From contig NW_026974140.1 in assembly GCF_037042905.1 (NCBI RefSeq), positions 17,472,001 to 17,536,000 of the forward strand: a stretch of 64,000 bases of DNA, read 5' to 3'. Made by a program: the position numbers and the translations under genes. This DNA is from Lytechinus pictus (lineage: Eukaryota > Echinodermata > Echinoidea > Temnopleuroida > Toxopneustidae). Below the pieces are notes generated by a model. That model saw only the letters and a list, made by a program, of their open reading frames with translations, was not told the DNA's origin and did not search any database. How positions within the stretch are numbered: the first letter of the stretch is position 1; the number at the start of each line of letters is the position of its first letter. Of the stretch, positions 1 through 10,342 are shown piece by piece.

Positions 1-895
1 TTTTATTCTTTTATTTTTTATTTTTGCATGAAAGAGAGAAAGCCTTCACTTCTCTTCAATTCTGTCCATCCTATTTTCAAGTAAAATCAGACAGTATGTA
101 TGTATGCAGTTGTTCACTGTTTTCATTTATACCTCGGTCAATGTCATAAATCTTGTTACTTCTTACCATTCTTTCAATGTGTGATTTTATTGGCATTTGT
201 ACACTTCAATTTTTGCTGAACATTCAAACTTTCAATTTTGCTTGTCTCATGTTACATTTCATGTTTGCACACACAGTGTGGAACACATATCCTGGCAAAC
301 CTGTAATCTTGTCACATACTGCTCATTTAAACCAGAGAATTGATCTATTCCGTATGTGTCATGTGACTTGTATTTCCTTTCTAATCCTTCATATCTTGTT
401 CCTCTCTACACTCACCTGTCTTTGGCAAGACCTGCCTCATTTGATCTTGGATTTACTTCCAATTATAGTGATGATTAATATGAACATGGTGCAAAAATTA
501 GTCTTAACAAATTTATCACTTTCACCTGGGCTTTTATGTGATATGTGTTTCGTAGAAAGGTTCTAGGATCTTAAAATGGATCTAGTTTAAGACTGTTTAG
601 ATCTCGAGACCTAGCAGGTCATGAAGTTACTGCTACATCCATAATTCATGATGTCTTTAATAGAATTGATATCTTTTATTGCATTTTACTCTAGTTTCAT
701 CAGGGATTTTCTTTGAAAAGTAGAACTTGATCTTGAGCGATAAAATTGTGGGTAATCACTTCTTTATCAGGTTACTACAGCATTATTGGTAATTCACATT
801 TAGCTGTACTTTGTTACTTTCCTCAAATAATAAATCCTCTTTGATTTAACAATGTGCTTTATTCACATTAATCTCATTGGAGAGCTGTTACACTG

Positions 896-1076
896 GGGGC
901 CGTTTCATAAAGCTGTTTGTAAGTTAAGAGCGACTTTAAGAACGACTGGTGAACCTTTCTTACGTGCTCAATCATAGCCAATGAACATTTTGGTGTATAC
1001 CATTTACCACAAGAGAGGATCACGAGTTATTCTTAAAGTCGCTCTTGACTTACGAACAGCTTTATGAAACACCCGC
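896..1076. mobile_element. Hairpin MITE, family A (GTTTCATAAAGCTGTT termini)
   Basis: Two arms of about 55 bp are inverted copies of each other. The left arm begins GGGCCGTTTCATAAAGCTG and the right arm ends CAGCTTTATGAAACACCC, around a short unrelated centre. Two related copies lie in introns at 20676-20849 and 61044-61493. There is no coding capacity, so this is a non-autonomous DNA transposon. Superfamily not assigned. Confidence 0.75.
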
Positions 1077-4000
1077 CTGAATACTTTAGAAAGCACATGT
1101 TAACATACGAATCACACGCTGTTTTGTCATTAATTCAATTCCATTCCAAAAATTGCCATTTGTTAACAACACAAAATGATATCTTGATATTTAGAAATTC
1201 TTGATATAGAATTAAATTGTCAATATTCTTGATTATACGAAATAAGATTAAATGATAAAACATCCTGAAAATTTTGCTTCGAAAAGATAGCTACATGTAG
1301 GCTACATCTATCTTAATCGCCCTCAAAATGCTAGTTTCTTCCTTTCACCAACAGTAATTATTTCTTTATTATAATAATATCTTATATTATTATAGAGGGA
1401 GTAAAACTTTCTTGGGAACCTGGACTCATAGATTGTTCTTTTTCTTTGTGTTTTGTTTATTATGTCATGGAGCCTTGTCATTCTTTCTTGAATAAGTCAT
1501 TTCCATCTTGTTACCTGTGAATCAAAATAAGATGTGAATTTCTGCAAGTAATGGGAAACTCCTATCTGACAATCTCAGTCCTGAAGCTTGCAGAGATGGT
1601 TTCTTTGAGCATGCCTTGAGGAAGTCCTTACATAGAGCATGGATCCTACTAGAGATCCTTCAGGAAAATTGAGGTGCAGGAAACCTGTGAAGTTGATCGA
1701 CATTGGAAATCAACCATTTCCCAAGACACTTCTCTAATAGGATACAAGATGGATTGATTCAGCATGACAAAGCTGAATTGTTTTCAAGTGTTATCACCTG
1801 TTCTTTGTATGAATGGAAGTATGCCTGTCCCTTCATATGGCTTGTTCACATTGACCATTTACAAACATTATTTGATGCAGTCAAAGTACGTGATTTGAAT
1901 ATCTTTGTAGAGAATGGTAACAGTTTGTTTGACCACAGAGGTTTTGACATTGATTGATACAATATGATGTTAAAGTAAACTATTTTAGGAAAGCGACACA
2001 TTAATAAGGGAGATTGGAAGTCTTTCATTAATCAAGTATGTGTCTTATATGTTATAATGCAGTCAAGGGATTTCCACAAGTTATTTATATATCATAATAA
2101 CATCAGCAAATCTGCTGTGAACAGTTCAAGATGTCTGCCACTTAGATTGGATGAGTGAAATTTTTATTTTTAGGTATCCTGCTGTTTCAAATTTAATCTA
2201 GTATATTGAGCATTCATTTGATTCAGATTTGATTTTCTTTCCCTCAAAGCCATTGTCTTTTTCAGAAGTATAATTTCTGAGGTTTTTTGTAAGAATCAAT
2301 CACTTGTACTGGACATAAAGAAAATATTTATTAGCCATTGATAATGGATATGAATGCAAAGAGGTGCGCAAAGTGATGGTGTCACTGGTGTGAAAGTGGA
2401 AATGTAAAAGAAAAATCAAACAATGTTTGTCTTCCATGCAGTTTCATATTCTGTTGAAGAGTTAATGAATTTATTTGCTTTAAGAGAATATCAGAAAGGG
2501 AAAAGGGGAATTTCATGAAAAACACTGAAAATGGAGCATGTGTTACTCCATGATTCAGGCAGAGCAGACTCTTTGCCATTTCTACCCTGAAATGCATTGA
2601 CCTAAAGATGGCGCTGTTTCCCCTTCAGCCCCCTCTATCAAAGTGCACACACCTTTTCAGGAAAATGAGTCAGTTGAATAACAGTGTATGAATATTTGTT
2701 TAATCTACATTTTTCTCCTACCCTCCCATCTGTTTCCTGTAATGATTCACTTGACTTTGATAACATTGACATTGCTCTACCCCATGGTGCATGCATAATG
2801 TATCATATTTACATTGCACCATCTGACACATGGCATCACTCTCTCTCTCTCTCTACATCTATGCCTTTTATCTTCTCCATATTCATTTCCACCTTTTATG
2901 GTCCTTTTGACCTCTTTTGATTTCCTTTCTTTTTACTCTATATTCTTTGCTTATTTTCTATTTCAATGTGTTATCATTCAAAGTTTGCGCTCATAATTTT
3001 ATCTTAACTTTATAACTTGTAATAGGTGGCCAAGATGATTTAAGGGTGACACGTTTTTTTTCTGAATTGAATTTTAAATGGGTTGTATAAAGTTACACTT
3101 CATATTTTGCTCTTTTGAGATACATTATTAAGTGATTTTGTAGTAATAGAATATTATTGAATAGATTATAAACACTCAACAATAAGACTAATCAAATATA
3201 TGTGTATGTATTCCCAATACAGTACCTGAAAACAGCGAGATGATGGGTAACCCTCATGCGATGTATGAACGAAAGATGGGTATCCTTTGATGAACAGTGT
3301 ATCAACACAAGATGGCTCACTTGTGATGCAATGGTAGTAGGCCCTGTCTGCCAGGCAGTGTTGTATTTAATGTTTATTTGTAAATGACATGTAAAAAACA
3401 TGTAGACTGTAAAACTAATGAGAAAATAGTTGCCTATCTTTATAATTTCCAAAATCAATGAAGATAGGCAAATCTAGAAGCTTAGAGATAATTAATTAGC
3501 AATGTTTCATACTATAAATCAGATATCAGATTCATATGGCTACGCTATATTACGTGATGATTTTTTTTTATGTGCTCACAATCTTTACTGTAGATTAAGC
3601 ATTCTTGTATACATCTACTACTATCATAATGCTTGTGAGGTGTAACATAATGTTAATACATCATACAATATCATTGCAATAAAAAATTGCTTTTGGTAGA
3701 TTTTAGAGAACTAGAAACAAGAAATGTATGACTGGAAGATTCTTTTATGTTTTATATTATTCATCAGTTCAATCCAATTTCTTTGTCATGAACAATGAAA
3801 AAAAGAAAACATAATACACATTAAAACAATATCAAGTAAATATTGGACCTGAAAATTATGAGACTGACAAGATGCGATGAGGTGAGATAGAAATTCTTAA
3901 TTCACTGTGGAACACAAGTTATGAATCAAAACTGATTTAGGCTCTGGATTTACTCTTACTATTGGATAATAGTAAATTGGTGAACAATTTTGAAGTTCTC

Positions 4001-4538
4001 TAAGGATTGGGTGTGGTACTTGTTTGCAGATTTCATGATGATTATTTGTTTGGCAGCTCATTAATTTTCTAGACAATTCTATAAATAGTAATGTTAGGAA
4101 AGATGTTAAATCTTCAATACCTTGTCACAAAGGATTGTGATACTGTTAGTCACCCATCTTTTTTATGAATTTGTGTTCATTGAAGATCCATGTTATCCAA
4201 TATAAAACATGTTTAAATGTATTAAATTAATACTTATGTTTCAGAAAAGATTCCATTGTTAGCAAGGACTACTTTTATCTAACTATTTTCTCATTCCTTT
4301 AATTTTAGTGGTTGCTTTTTATGGTATTATATTGCCACGTATTCATCAAGTTTTGTCCAACTAACAAAATTTCATCTACAGAGGGGGTACTTTCACTTTG
4401 TAAGTCTAGTTGAAATGTCGGGTCCATGGTCCTATTATTACTATGAGAACTTGAGAAGTTAAATAGCTTTTTGGCAATCAGTGAATTCTATACATGTTAC
4501 TGATGTAATTTCTTTTTTTTTTCACTTTACACATTGTA

Positions 4539-4560
4539 AATAAAATAACCAACCAATAAA
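4539..4560 (+). terminator. Candidate poly(A) signals of an unseen upstream gene
   Basis: Two AATAAA hexamers 16 bp apart are followed within about 50 bp by GT-rich sequence (GTGATTTGTTGTGTAAG). Such hexamers are common by chance in AT-rich DNA and no coding exon is visible upstream, so the call is weak. Confidence 0.2.
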
Positions 4561-4795
4561 AGATGTAAAAAATATGACAATGATGCAATGTGATTTGTTG
4601 TGTAAGTCACGCAGTGTGTTGATACTTTTGAAAATGATCAAGTGTAGACTAAAACTAAGCTACCAAATTTTTAAATAAAAAAAGAAAGGTAATAAAATGA
4701 AATCATTTCATTTAAGAATTTTTGGAGGCCCCTCTTATGAGATCTTTAAAAGACAGATTCAGCAATAAGCTATATGTGATAATCATTTCAGTTAA

Positions 4796-5378
4796 AGGGG
4801 AATGAAACCTTTGGAACAAGTGGGCTTGTGTGGAAAGAGAAAAATGAAAGAATAAGATCAAAGAAAATTTGAGAAAAATCAGACAAATAATGAAAAAGTT
4901 ATGAGCATTTGAATATTGCGATCAGTAATGCTATGGAGATCCTCCCATTGGCAATGCGACAAAGATGTGTGATGTCACATGTGAACAACTTTCCCTGTGA
5001 GGGACTATAAAATACCCCAAAAATGTCATTTTTTGCTCTTTCTTATAGTGATACAAACTCTTTATCCATAATTTATTCTTTAATAATCCATATTACATGC
5101 CCTCTTATGGAAAGAATACATGATCTACTGACAGATGTGATAAAAGAGGCAGTTTAAGTGAAATATATAGAAAAGTAATGGGAAAGTTGTTCACAAGTGA
5201 CATCACACATCTTTGTCGCATTGCCAACTGGAGGATCTACATTATAATAATGATCTAAACTTCAAATGCTCATAACTTTCTTATTATTTATTCAATTTTT
5301 CTCAAACTTTTGTTGATCTGTTTCTTTGATTTTTCTGTTTTAACACAGGCTATCTTGTTTCAAAATTTTCATTTTCCT
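4796..5378. mobile_element. Foldback transposon with TTAA target duplication
   Basis: The 583 bp element is one long imperfect palindrome. The left half starts AGGGGAATGAAACC; the right half ends TTTTCATTTTCCT. Deeper in, both arms share a segment around GATGTGTGATGTCACATGTG and its complement near 5190. TTAA flanks both ends (4792-4795 and 5379-5382), the target site used by piggyBac-like elements among others. No transposase frame is present. Confidence 0.7.
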
Positions 5379-6059
5379 TTAAGTAATATAAGGGAGATGA
5401 GTGTGTCAGATACAGAGAGAGAGGGGGGGCAGATAAAAGGGAAGGAAGATGAGCATGAAACTAATGATGGCAGAGATAGAAAGGGACTAGAAGAGAACAG
5501 GGATGGGTCATAGAATAAAAAGATAGGAAGGAAGATTAAGATGGAAGTGAGGAGGGTGATGATTAGAAGGAAAAAAAGATACAGAAAAGACAACAAAACT
5601 TGATAGGGCCGAGTTGACTAATGGGAAAATAAAATTATGTGTAGAAGGGAAGAAAGGTTATGCTTCAAAATCCCTAAAAGTGTTTTGAATAAGATTGATT
5701 CTTTCTCATCTGTATGATTTAATATGCATAGAAATAATTTACATCTCATTTTGACTTTATCATACTGCCCCCCCCCCCCCCAGAAGAGAAGAGAAAAGAT
5801 GGAAAATAGGCCTACGATACATTCGTATGTATCAACGTACAAAATGATCACCCACAATAACTCTTATTGTCAAGAAAAAAATGAAGAAATATAAGACTTT
5901 ATTTAAAAAAAAAACGATTTGGTTTCTGGTAAAATGATACAAAACTGATGATCACGATTCCGTTTCACAAAATGGACTTCATGTTCGCCAGGTCGAACAT
6001 TGTTTTAGTATGCAATAGGGCCACAGACTTGGATAAAAGCTCAGATTCATCCATGAGTC
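5379..6059. other. Spacer with GA-rich tract and C14 run
   Basis: A purine-rich stretch (about 5400-5600) and a run of 14 C (5768-5781) are the only structures seen. Open frames here are low-complexity translations of the purine tract and are not genes. Confidence 0.4.
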
Positions 6060-6665
6060 ATCCAACTGAGTCCACCCCAACAAAAAGTTGATTTGAATAA
6101 AAAGAGAAAAATCCAACAAGCATGCATAACACTGAAAATTTCATCAAAATCGGATGTAAAATAAGAAAGTTATGACATTTTAAAGTTTCGCTAAATTTCA
6201 CAAAACCAGTTATTTGCACATCCTGATCGATATGCAAATGAGGAGATCGATGACGCCATCCACTCACTATTTCTTTTGTATTTTATTATATGAAATATTC
6301 TAATTTTCTCCTCATTGTCAGGGGAAACAACAATTAATTCCTCTCTGAACCGTGGAATTAGCATTGTTTGATACTATATGGTTTAGTCAAGTTGGTCCTT
6401 ATTGTCAAATATGTAAAAAATGAAATATTGTATAATTCAAACAATAAAAAACAAAAGAAATAGTGAGTGATGGACATCATCGACTGACCCATTTGCATGT
6501 CAATGAGTTGTGCAAATCACTGTTTTGTGAAAAATAAGCGAAACTTCAAAATGCCATAACTTTTAGTTATTTTACATCCGATTTTGATGAAATTTTCAGC
6601 GTTATGTTTGATTTTTTCTCTATTTATTCAAATCAACATTTTACTGGGATGGACTTGACCTTTAA
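6060..6665. mobile_element. Long foldback element (CTTGACCTTTAAAG end)
   Basis: Arms of about 230 bp are inverted copies with small differences. Both contain, in opposite orientation, a core reading ATTTCATCAAAATCGGATGT and a shared ACTCACTATTTCTTTTG at the inner end. The right terminus reads GGGATGGACTTGACCTTTAAAG; the left terminus is more diverged. The centre, about 150 bp, is unrelated AT-rich DNA. Non-autonomous; similar but more decayed elements lie at 35866-36330 and 52910-53395. Confidence 0.7.
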
Positions 6666-6671
6666 AGAGTA

Positions 6672-6834
6672 TTGGTCAAAGTAACCCCGTTGGTGAATCG
6701 TGCCTGACCGATAAAAATTGTTACTCGCTGTCAGTACCAACGAAAAGTCTGGTAGTCTGACCAATAAATAATTGGTTAATTTTGACAATTTTTGTCAATA
6801 TTCACCAACGTTTTGACCAAACCTTATCAAGAGT
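6672..6834. mobile_element. Small MITE (TTGGTCAAA termini)
   Basis: The left end reads TTGGTCAAAGTAACCCCG followed by TTGGTGAAT; the right end carries ATTCACCAACGTTTTGACCAAA, its inverted counterpart. The element is about 160 bp and AT-rich inside. A much-decayed relative may lie at about 48517-48650. No target duplication was established. Confidence 0.5.
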
Positions 6835-7695
6835 ATATATTTGAAATAGCTTAATAAATGAACTGATTAATTAAACAATCCAATCAATAAAATGAATAGA
6901 TAAATAATCAAATGAATTGTTAAATAGATGAATACAAAAATAAATGAATAATTTTCTGCCTGGCAAATATCTGTTGGACAAAAATCAAGTGATTAGTGAT
7001 TGACTCGCCATCTCTTCGAATTACTTTTCAAATTCTTCGTCCACATAAAACTTGTAAAATCATACTTCGCTGATATTCTAATTTAATACAATCTTTTATA
7101 GCACAAAAACGAGCTGTCTAAAATATATACATCGATAAAGGGTGGTTCCCATAGTGTCTATTCTAGATAAGATGGCGTATGCCATCTACAAAATAAAATG
7201 ATTAATAGAAGGAATACAAAGATCAATACTATGGGGGGGGGGGAGCCCATGGCCCTGGGAAGCAGGTCGGGTGTTGGAGTGCTTCGTATGTTATTCACCA
7301 TAGGCAGCACCCCTTGGAATCAGATACGTATGGTAAAAAAGTATTAATTTAACCAACATCACGACAATTTTTGTGTGTGAAAACCTTTATTTATTTTTAT
7401 TTTTTTGCTTGTCAATTTTTTCTTCCAAACCAGCACTTCCTTTTAAAAAAATCGATCCCATACAGGGATCTGATTGGGTCATATACGATTTTTGAGCTCC
7501 AATATGATAAATTGTTTCTCATGATATCAGCTCGATTCGATTGCTCGCCTTTTCAGCTCGTTTCCATCGCTCGCTCATAAAATCTACATGGGATGGTTTC
7601 AACATATCTGAATAAGTGTAGGCCTTCACTAGGAAAAAAATCGTTGTATATGTCGCAAGCTGGCAGGAAAAAAGTGTTTTGGTGGCTAACAGAAG

Positions 7696-7963
7696 CAGTG
7701 GCGTAATGAGCCCAAAATTTTGAGGGGGCTTGATATGGCGTATCGCGTAAAATTGATAAAAAGTTGCGAACGTCAAAATCGCAAAAAAAATCGTCAATTT
7801 TATTACAAAAATCCAAGTTTGTGATAGATTTCGACATAAAAAATAATATTATATTTCACCATATCCCTTTTCTTTCCTATTCTCTTTTATTTTCTTGGTC
7901 GTGATTTTTTTTTTGGGGGGAGGCAAGAATCCTCCAAGCTCCCTCCCCATCTGTACGCCAGTG
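7696..7963. mobile_element. hAT-like MITE with 8-bp target duplication
   Basis: The element starts CAGTGGCGTA and ends TACGCCAGTG, about 10 bp of near-perfect terminal inverted repeat. It is flanked by AACAGAAG (7688-7695) and AACATAAG (7964-7971), an 8-bp duplication with one mismatch. CA...TG ends and an 8-bp duplication fit the hAT superfamily. There is no transposase inside its 268 bp. Confidence 0.6.
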
Positions 7964-7971
7964 AACATAAG

Positions 7972-10019
7972 ATATGTGGGCCATTCGATGCAACGATCTA
8001 AACTATTATAGGCTTATCATTCTTTCTTATGTGTATTGTGATAGTGAAATAACATTTCTACCTCTGATATTAATCTTTTTTCGCTACAATTTCTTAGATT
8101 TAAAAAAAATGTCATATCGGCATGTGAATAGTGACCAGTCGATTTTTCTATTTAGATTAAAATCTTAACTAATTCAAATCGTCTCAGATTTAAAATTTCA
8201 ATCCAGAGTGAAACTAGTCTTGTTACAATCACGGCCGCGCAATTTCAAATCTTGGAGTATAATGCTTATTATTTACGCGCAGTTTTTTTTAAGCATCAAC
8301 TGGTAAGGTGACCATGCAAGTAATGTAAATGACCCAAAAAATTTTAGTGTATTTTCATATTTATTATTGTAAATTCTACCAGAATACAGAGTGCTGTTTG
8401 TGGTCGCTTGGTACGCTCGCTTGCCAATTGGCCTTGGGCATAATTGGGAATTTGGGATAAACTTGACGGTAAAGAAAGGATGGTTTCGAAATCGGCCCAA
8501 AGATAAAAACATTTATGAATGTTGTGTATTTTAATATTACTTCGAAAGTATAATGTATGTTTATGTTCATTCTCCTTTCTCTTCAGGCAAAAACTTCACA
8601 TTCCCAATGCCTATCTATTTCCAGATCATTTTAATTCCATCGGTCTATCTCTGTCCGATTGATAATGAAATACAGATGTAAAAAGTTACTGGACTGAAAC
8701 GAAAGCTCAAGGGGTTGCCAAATATATTTCTGATATTTTATATTTTTTATAACTCAGATGAATTTGATTTTACATGCATCACCATTTTTTTAATATATAT
8801 AATGCAAAATTGTATCAAATTTAAAATGAACCCCATCGCTTGCTAATTTGCAATGGCAATGTACATGGGGATCAACTTTGTTTTATGCTGACATTGAGAC
8901 AGGCTGATTTTTTTTTTTGTAATTTCTGAATAAAAAGATTTTGTTAATGAATTGAGTCGTATTTATTGATCGAGTTATCCCTTACATAACTCATGGGCGG
9001 CGACCCCCCCCCCCCCCTTTCCCGGAAAAGAGCAACCATCTTGGGAGAGAGTATTGTCGTGTCGCTCCTCCCTTCAGCCTGTCGGTCTGGAGGGAACAAA
9101 ATATCGCTGTGCCAAATAATTTGAAAAGTCAGAAGTATGAAAGTAGGACATGAAAGACTCGGTATTTCCGAAATATCCTTTTTATTCTCCCGTTAGTCGA
9201 ATTCCACGAGGCACGAATTGAGAGGAGCAAGGACACACCCCTTTCTTCCCCCCAAAATAAAGCGCGATTTCTCGATTTGTTGACAATGATAACCTCCCCT
9301 CTTAATGACATTTTGTTTGTCACATTTCATTTGCAATTGCATTTCTATTTTGTTTTATTCATTTTGTGTGTGTGCTTCATTATTTTATTTATCTATTCTA
9401 TTTCATTTACTTATTTATTTATTCAGATGTTTGTTTATTTATTTATTTTCTTTTAAAAATTAATCTTTATTTGTTATTTATTTTTTTTATACATTAATTC
9501 ATTTTTTTTTTCATTTTTCATATTTTTCATTTTTTTTGGAGGGGGGGGGGTTCTAATTCGACATATAATATATGTACCTCTCACTAGCTGGTCCAGTTAA
9601 CAACAATACCATCCGACAGTGTTTATTCAACAACCAAGAACCATAAGCGGCGATTTTTGTTCCATGGGGGGTAACCCTCTCCCATAGGCTCCTATACATA
9701 TTTTTTTTAATCGATGGGGAGTACGCCCCCCCCCCATTCCTTCCCCTAGGATCGCTACCAATATTGACAACCAGGCAATCCTGAACACTGGATAATAAAA
9801 ATGGATGCGCCCCCCCCCCCCCCCACCCTATTTCCAATCTCGACCTCGCGATCTGGTTATCGTTGTCTTTAAAAATAATATCAGTCTTGTAGATGAATCA
9901 GTTCAGCTTCAAATATAACCCTTTAGGGCATACAGTTGATTCAGAATTAACTTCATCATTCATAACAATAACATTAGGCTATGCGAAGCTCACGCTTCAA
10001 ACATCCCGCCTTGTGACAC
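7972..10019. other. Spacer upstream of ubinuclein; homopolymers and old repeats
   Basis: No gene recognised. It contains C or G runs at 9004-9017, 9541-9550, 9726-9735 and 9810-9824 and a TTTA-rich microsatellite (9385-9500). The patch at about 9640-9740 resembles one at about 41925-42002: both have a CTCTCCC-type motif, a short AT spacer and then a C run, so they are probably decayed copies of one repeat. Confidence 0.4.
9385..9500. repeat. TTTA-rich microsatellite
   Basis: Irregular repeats of TTTA and TTATT interrupted by short unique bits. Confidence 0.6.
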
Positions 10020-10177
10020 ACCACCTAAACTTTCTTTAGAACTTCAAGCGCGGAATAAACATACGCATGCGCAGTGGCGTCAATAATGTGAAGATGGCGA
10101 CCCGCATGAGACCGGCAACCTATACGGATAAATTTGCTGTTAAATATCGGGAAATGGAATAAGGTGATATTTCTGAT
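10020..10177 (+). promoter_or_regulatory. Probable ubinuclein core promoter and 5' UTR with NRF1- and YY1-like sites
   Basis: This patch is visibly richer in CpG than its surroundings and lies directly upstream of the ubinuclein start codon. TACGCATGCGCA at 10062-10073 differs by one base from the palindromic NRF1 consensus. AAGATGGCGAC at 10091-10101 matches the YY1 core and includes the ATG of a small upstream ORF. Both motifs are typical of TATA-less housekeeping promoters in animals. The transcription start was not determined; it is inferred to lie between about 10030 and 10090. Confidence 0.5.
10094..10162 (+). CDS. Upstream ORF (22 codons) in the ubinuclein leader
   Basis: The ATG at 10094 sits in good context (G at -1, A at -3, G at +4) and opens a 22-codon frame ending at TAA 10160-10162, 15 bp before the ubinuclein ATG at 10178. 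It is in a different frame from the main ORF. If the mRNA starts upstream of 10094, scanning ribosomes would meet it first and must reinitiate or leak past, which would lower ubinuclein translation. The overlap of its ATG with a YY1-like site means the ATG may be conserved for DNA binding and not for translation. Confidence 0.35.
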   Translation: MATRMRPATYTDKFAVKYREME

Positions 10178-10342
10178 ATGGCAGAACGTAGAAGGATTAT
10201 ACCAGCTTCGGTTGGACCAACTTTCAAGGATCAGAGGGAAAACAAATCACCCCCAGCGCTGCGACTCGTGCTCGACCTGGGAGAAACAACAGAAGAGCAA
10301 TGTTCAGAATTTGCCTATCCAATCCTGGTTAAAAATGCTTTG
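10178..10342 (+). CDS. UBN1: Ubinuclein coding exon 1
   Basis: 55 codons, ending in phase 0 at donor GTACGT. It encodes the start methionine and the conserved LRLVLDL ... [11 protein letters not shown] segment that in vertebrate UBN1 contacts HIRA. Confidence 0.9.

Larger units (their letters stand above)
1..4791. other. Gene-free AT-rich region, possibly a 3' UTR of an upstream gene
   Basis: No open frame here resembles a known protein and none has convincing splice context. Apart from the hairpin transposon at 896-1076 it is low in recognisable repeats and T-rich, which would suit a long plus-strand 3' UTR or spacer. Two AATAAA motifs at 4539-4544 and 4555-4560, followed by GT-rich sequence, could be the end of such a transcript. 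This is inference only. Confidence 0.3.

Noticed and set aside
153..566. 137-codon open frame at the left edge
   Set aside because: No domain or splice context; composition matches T-rich noncoding DNA (Leu, Phe, Ile and Cys rich).
2610..2625. Second YY1-like motif AAGATGGCGCTG as a promoter
   Set aside because: No CpG enrichment, exon or transcript evidence nearby; single motif matches are common.
7519..7837. Overlapping frames on the minus strand around a hAT-like MITE
   Set aside because: They cross the transposon boundary at 7696 and match nothing; chance frames.
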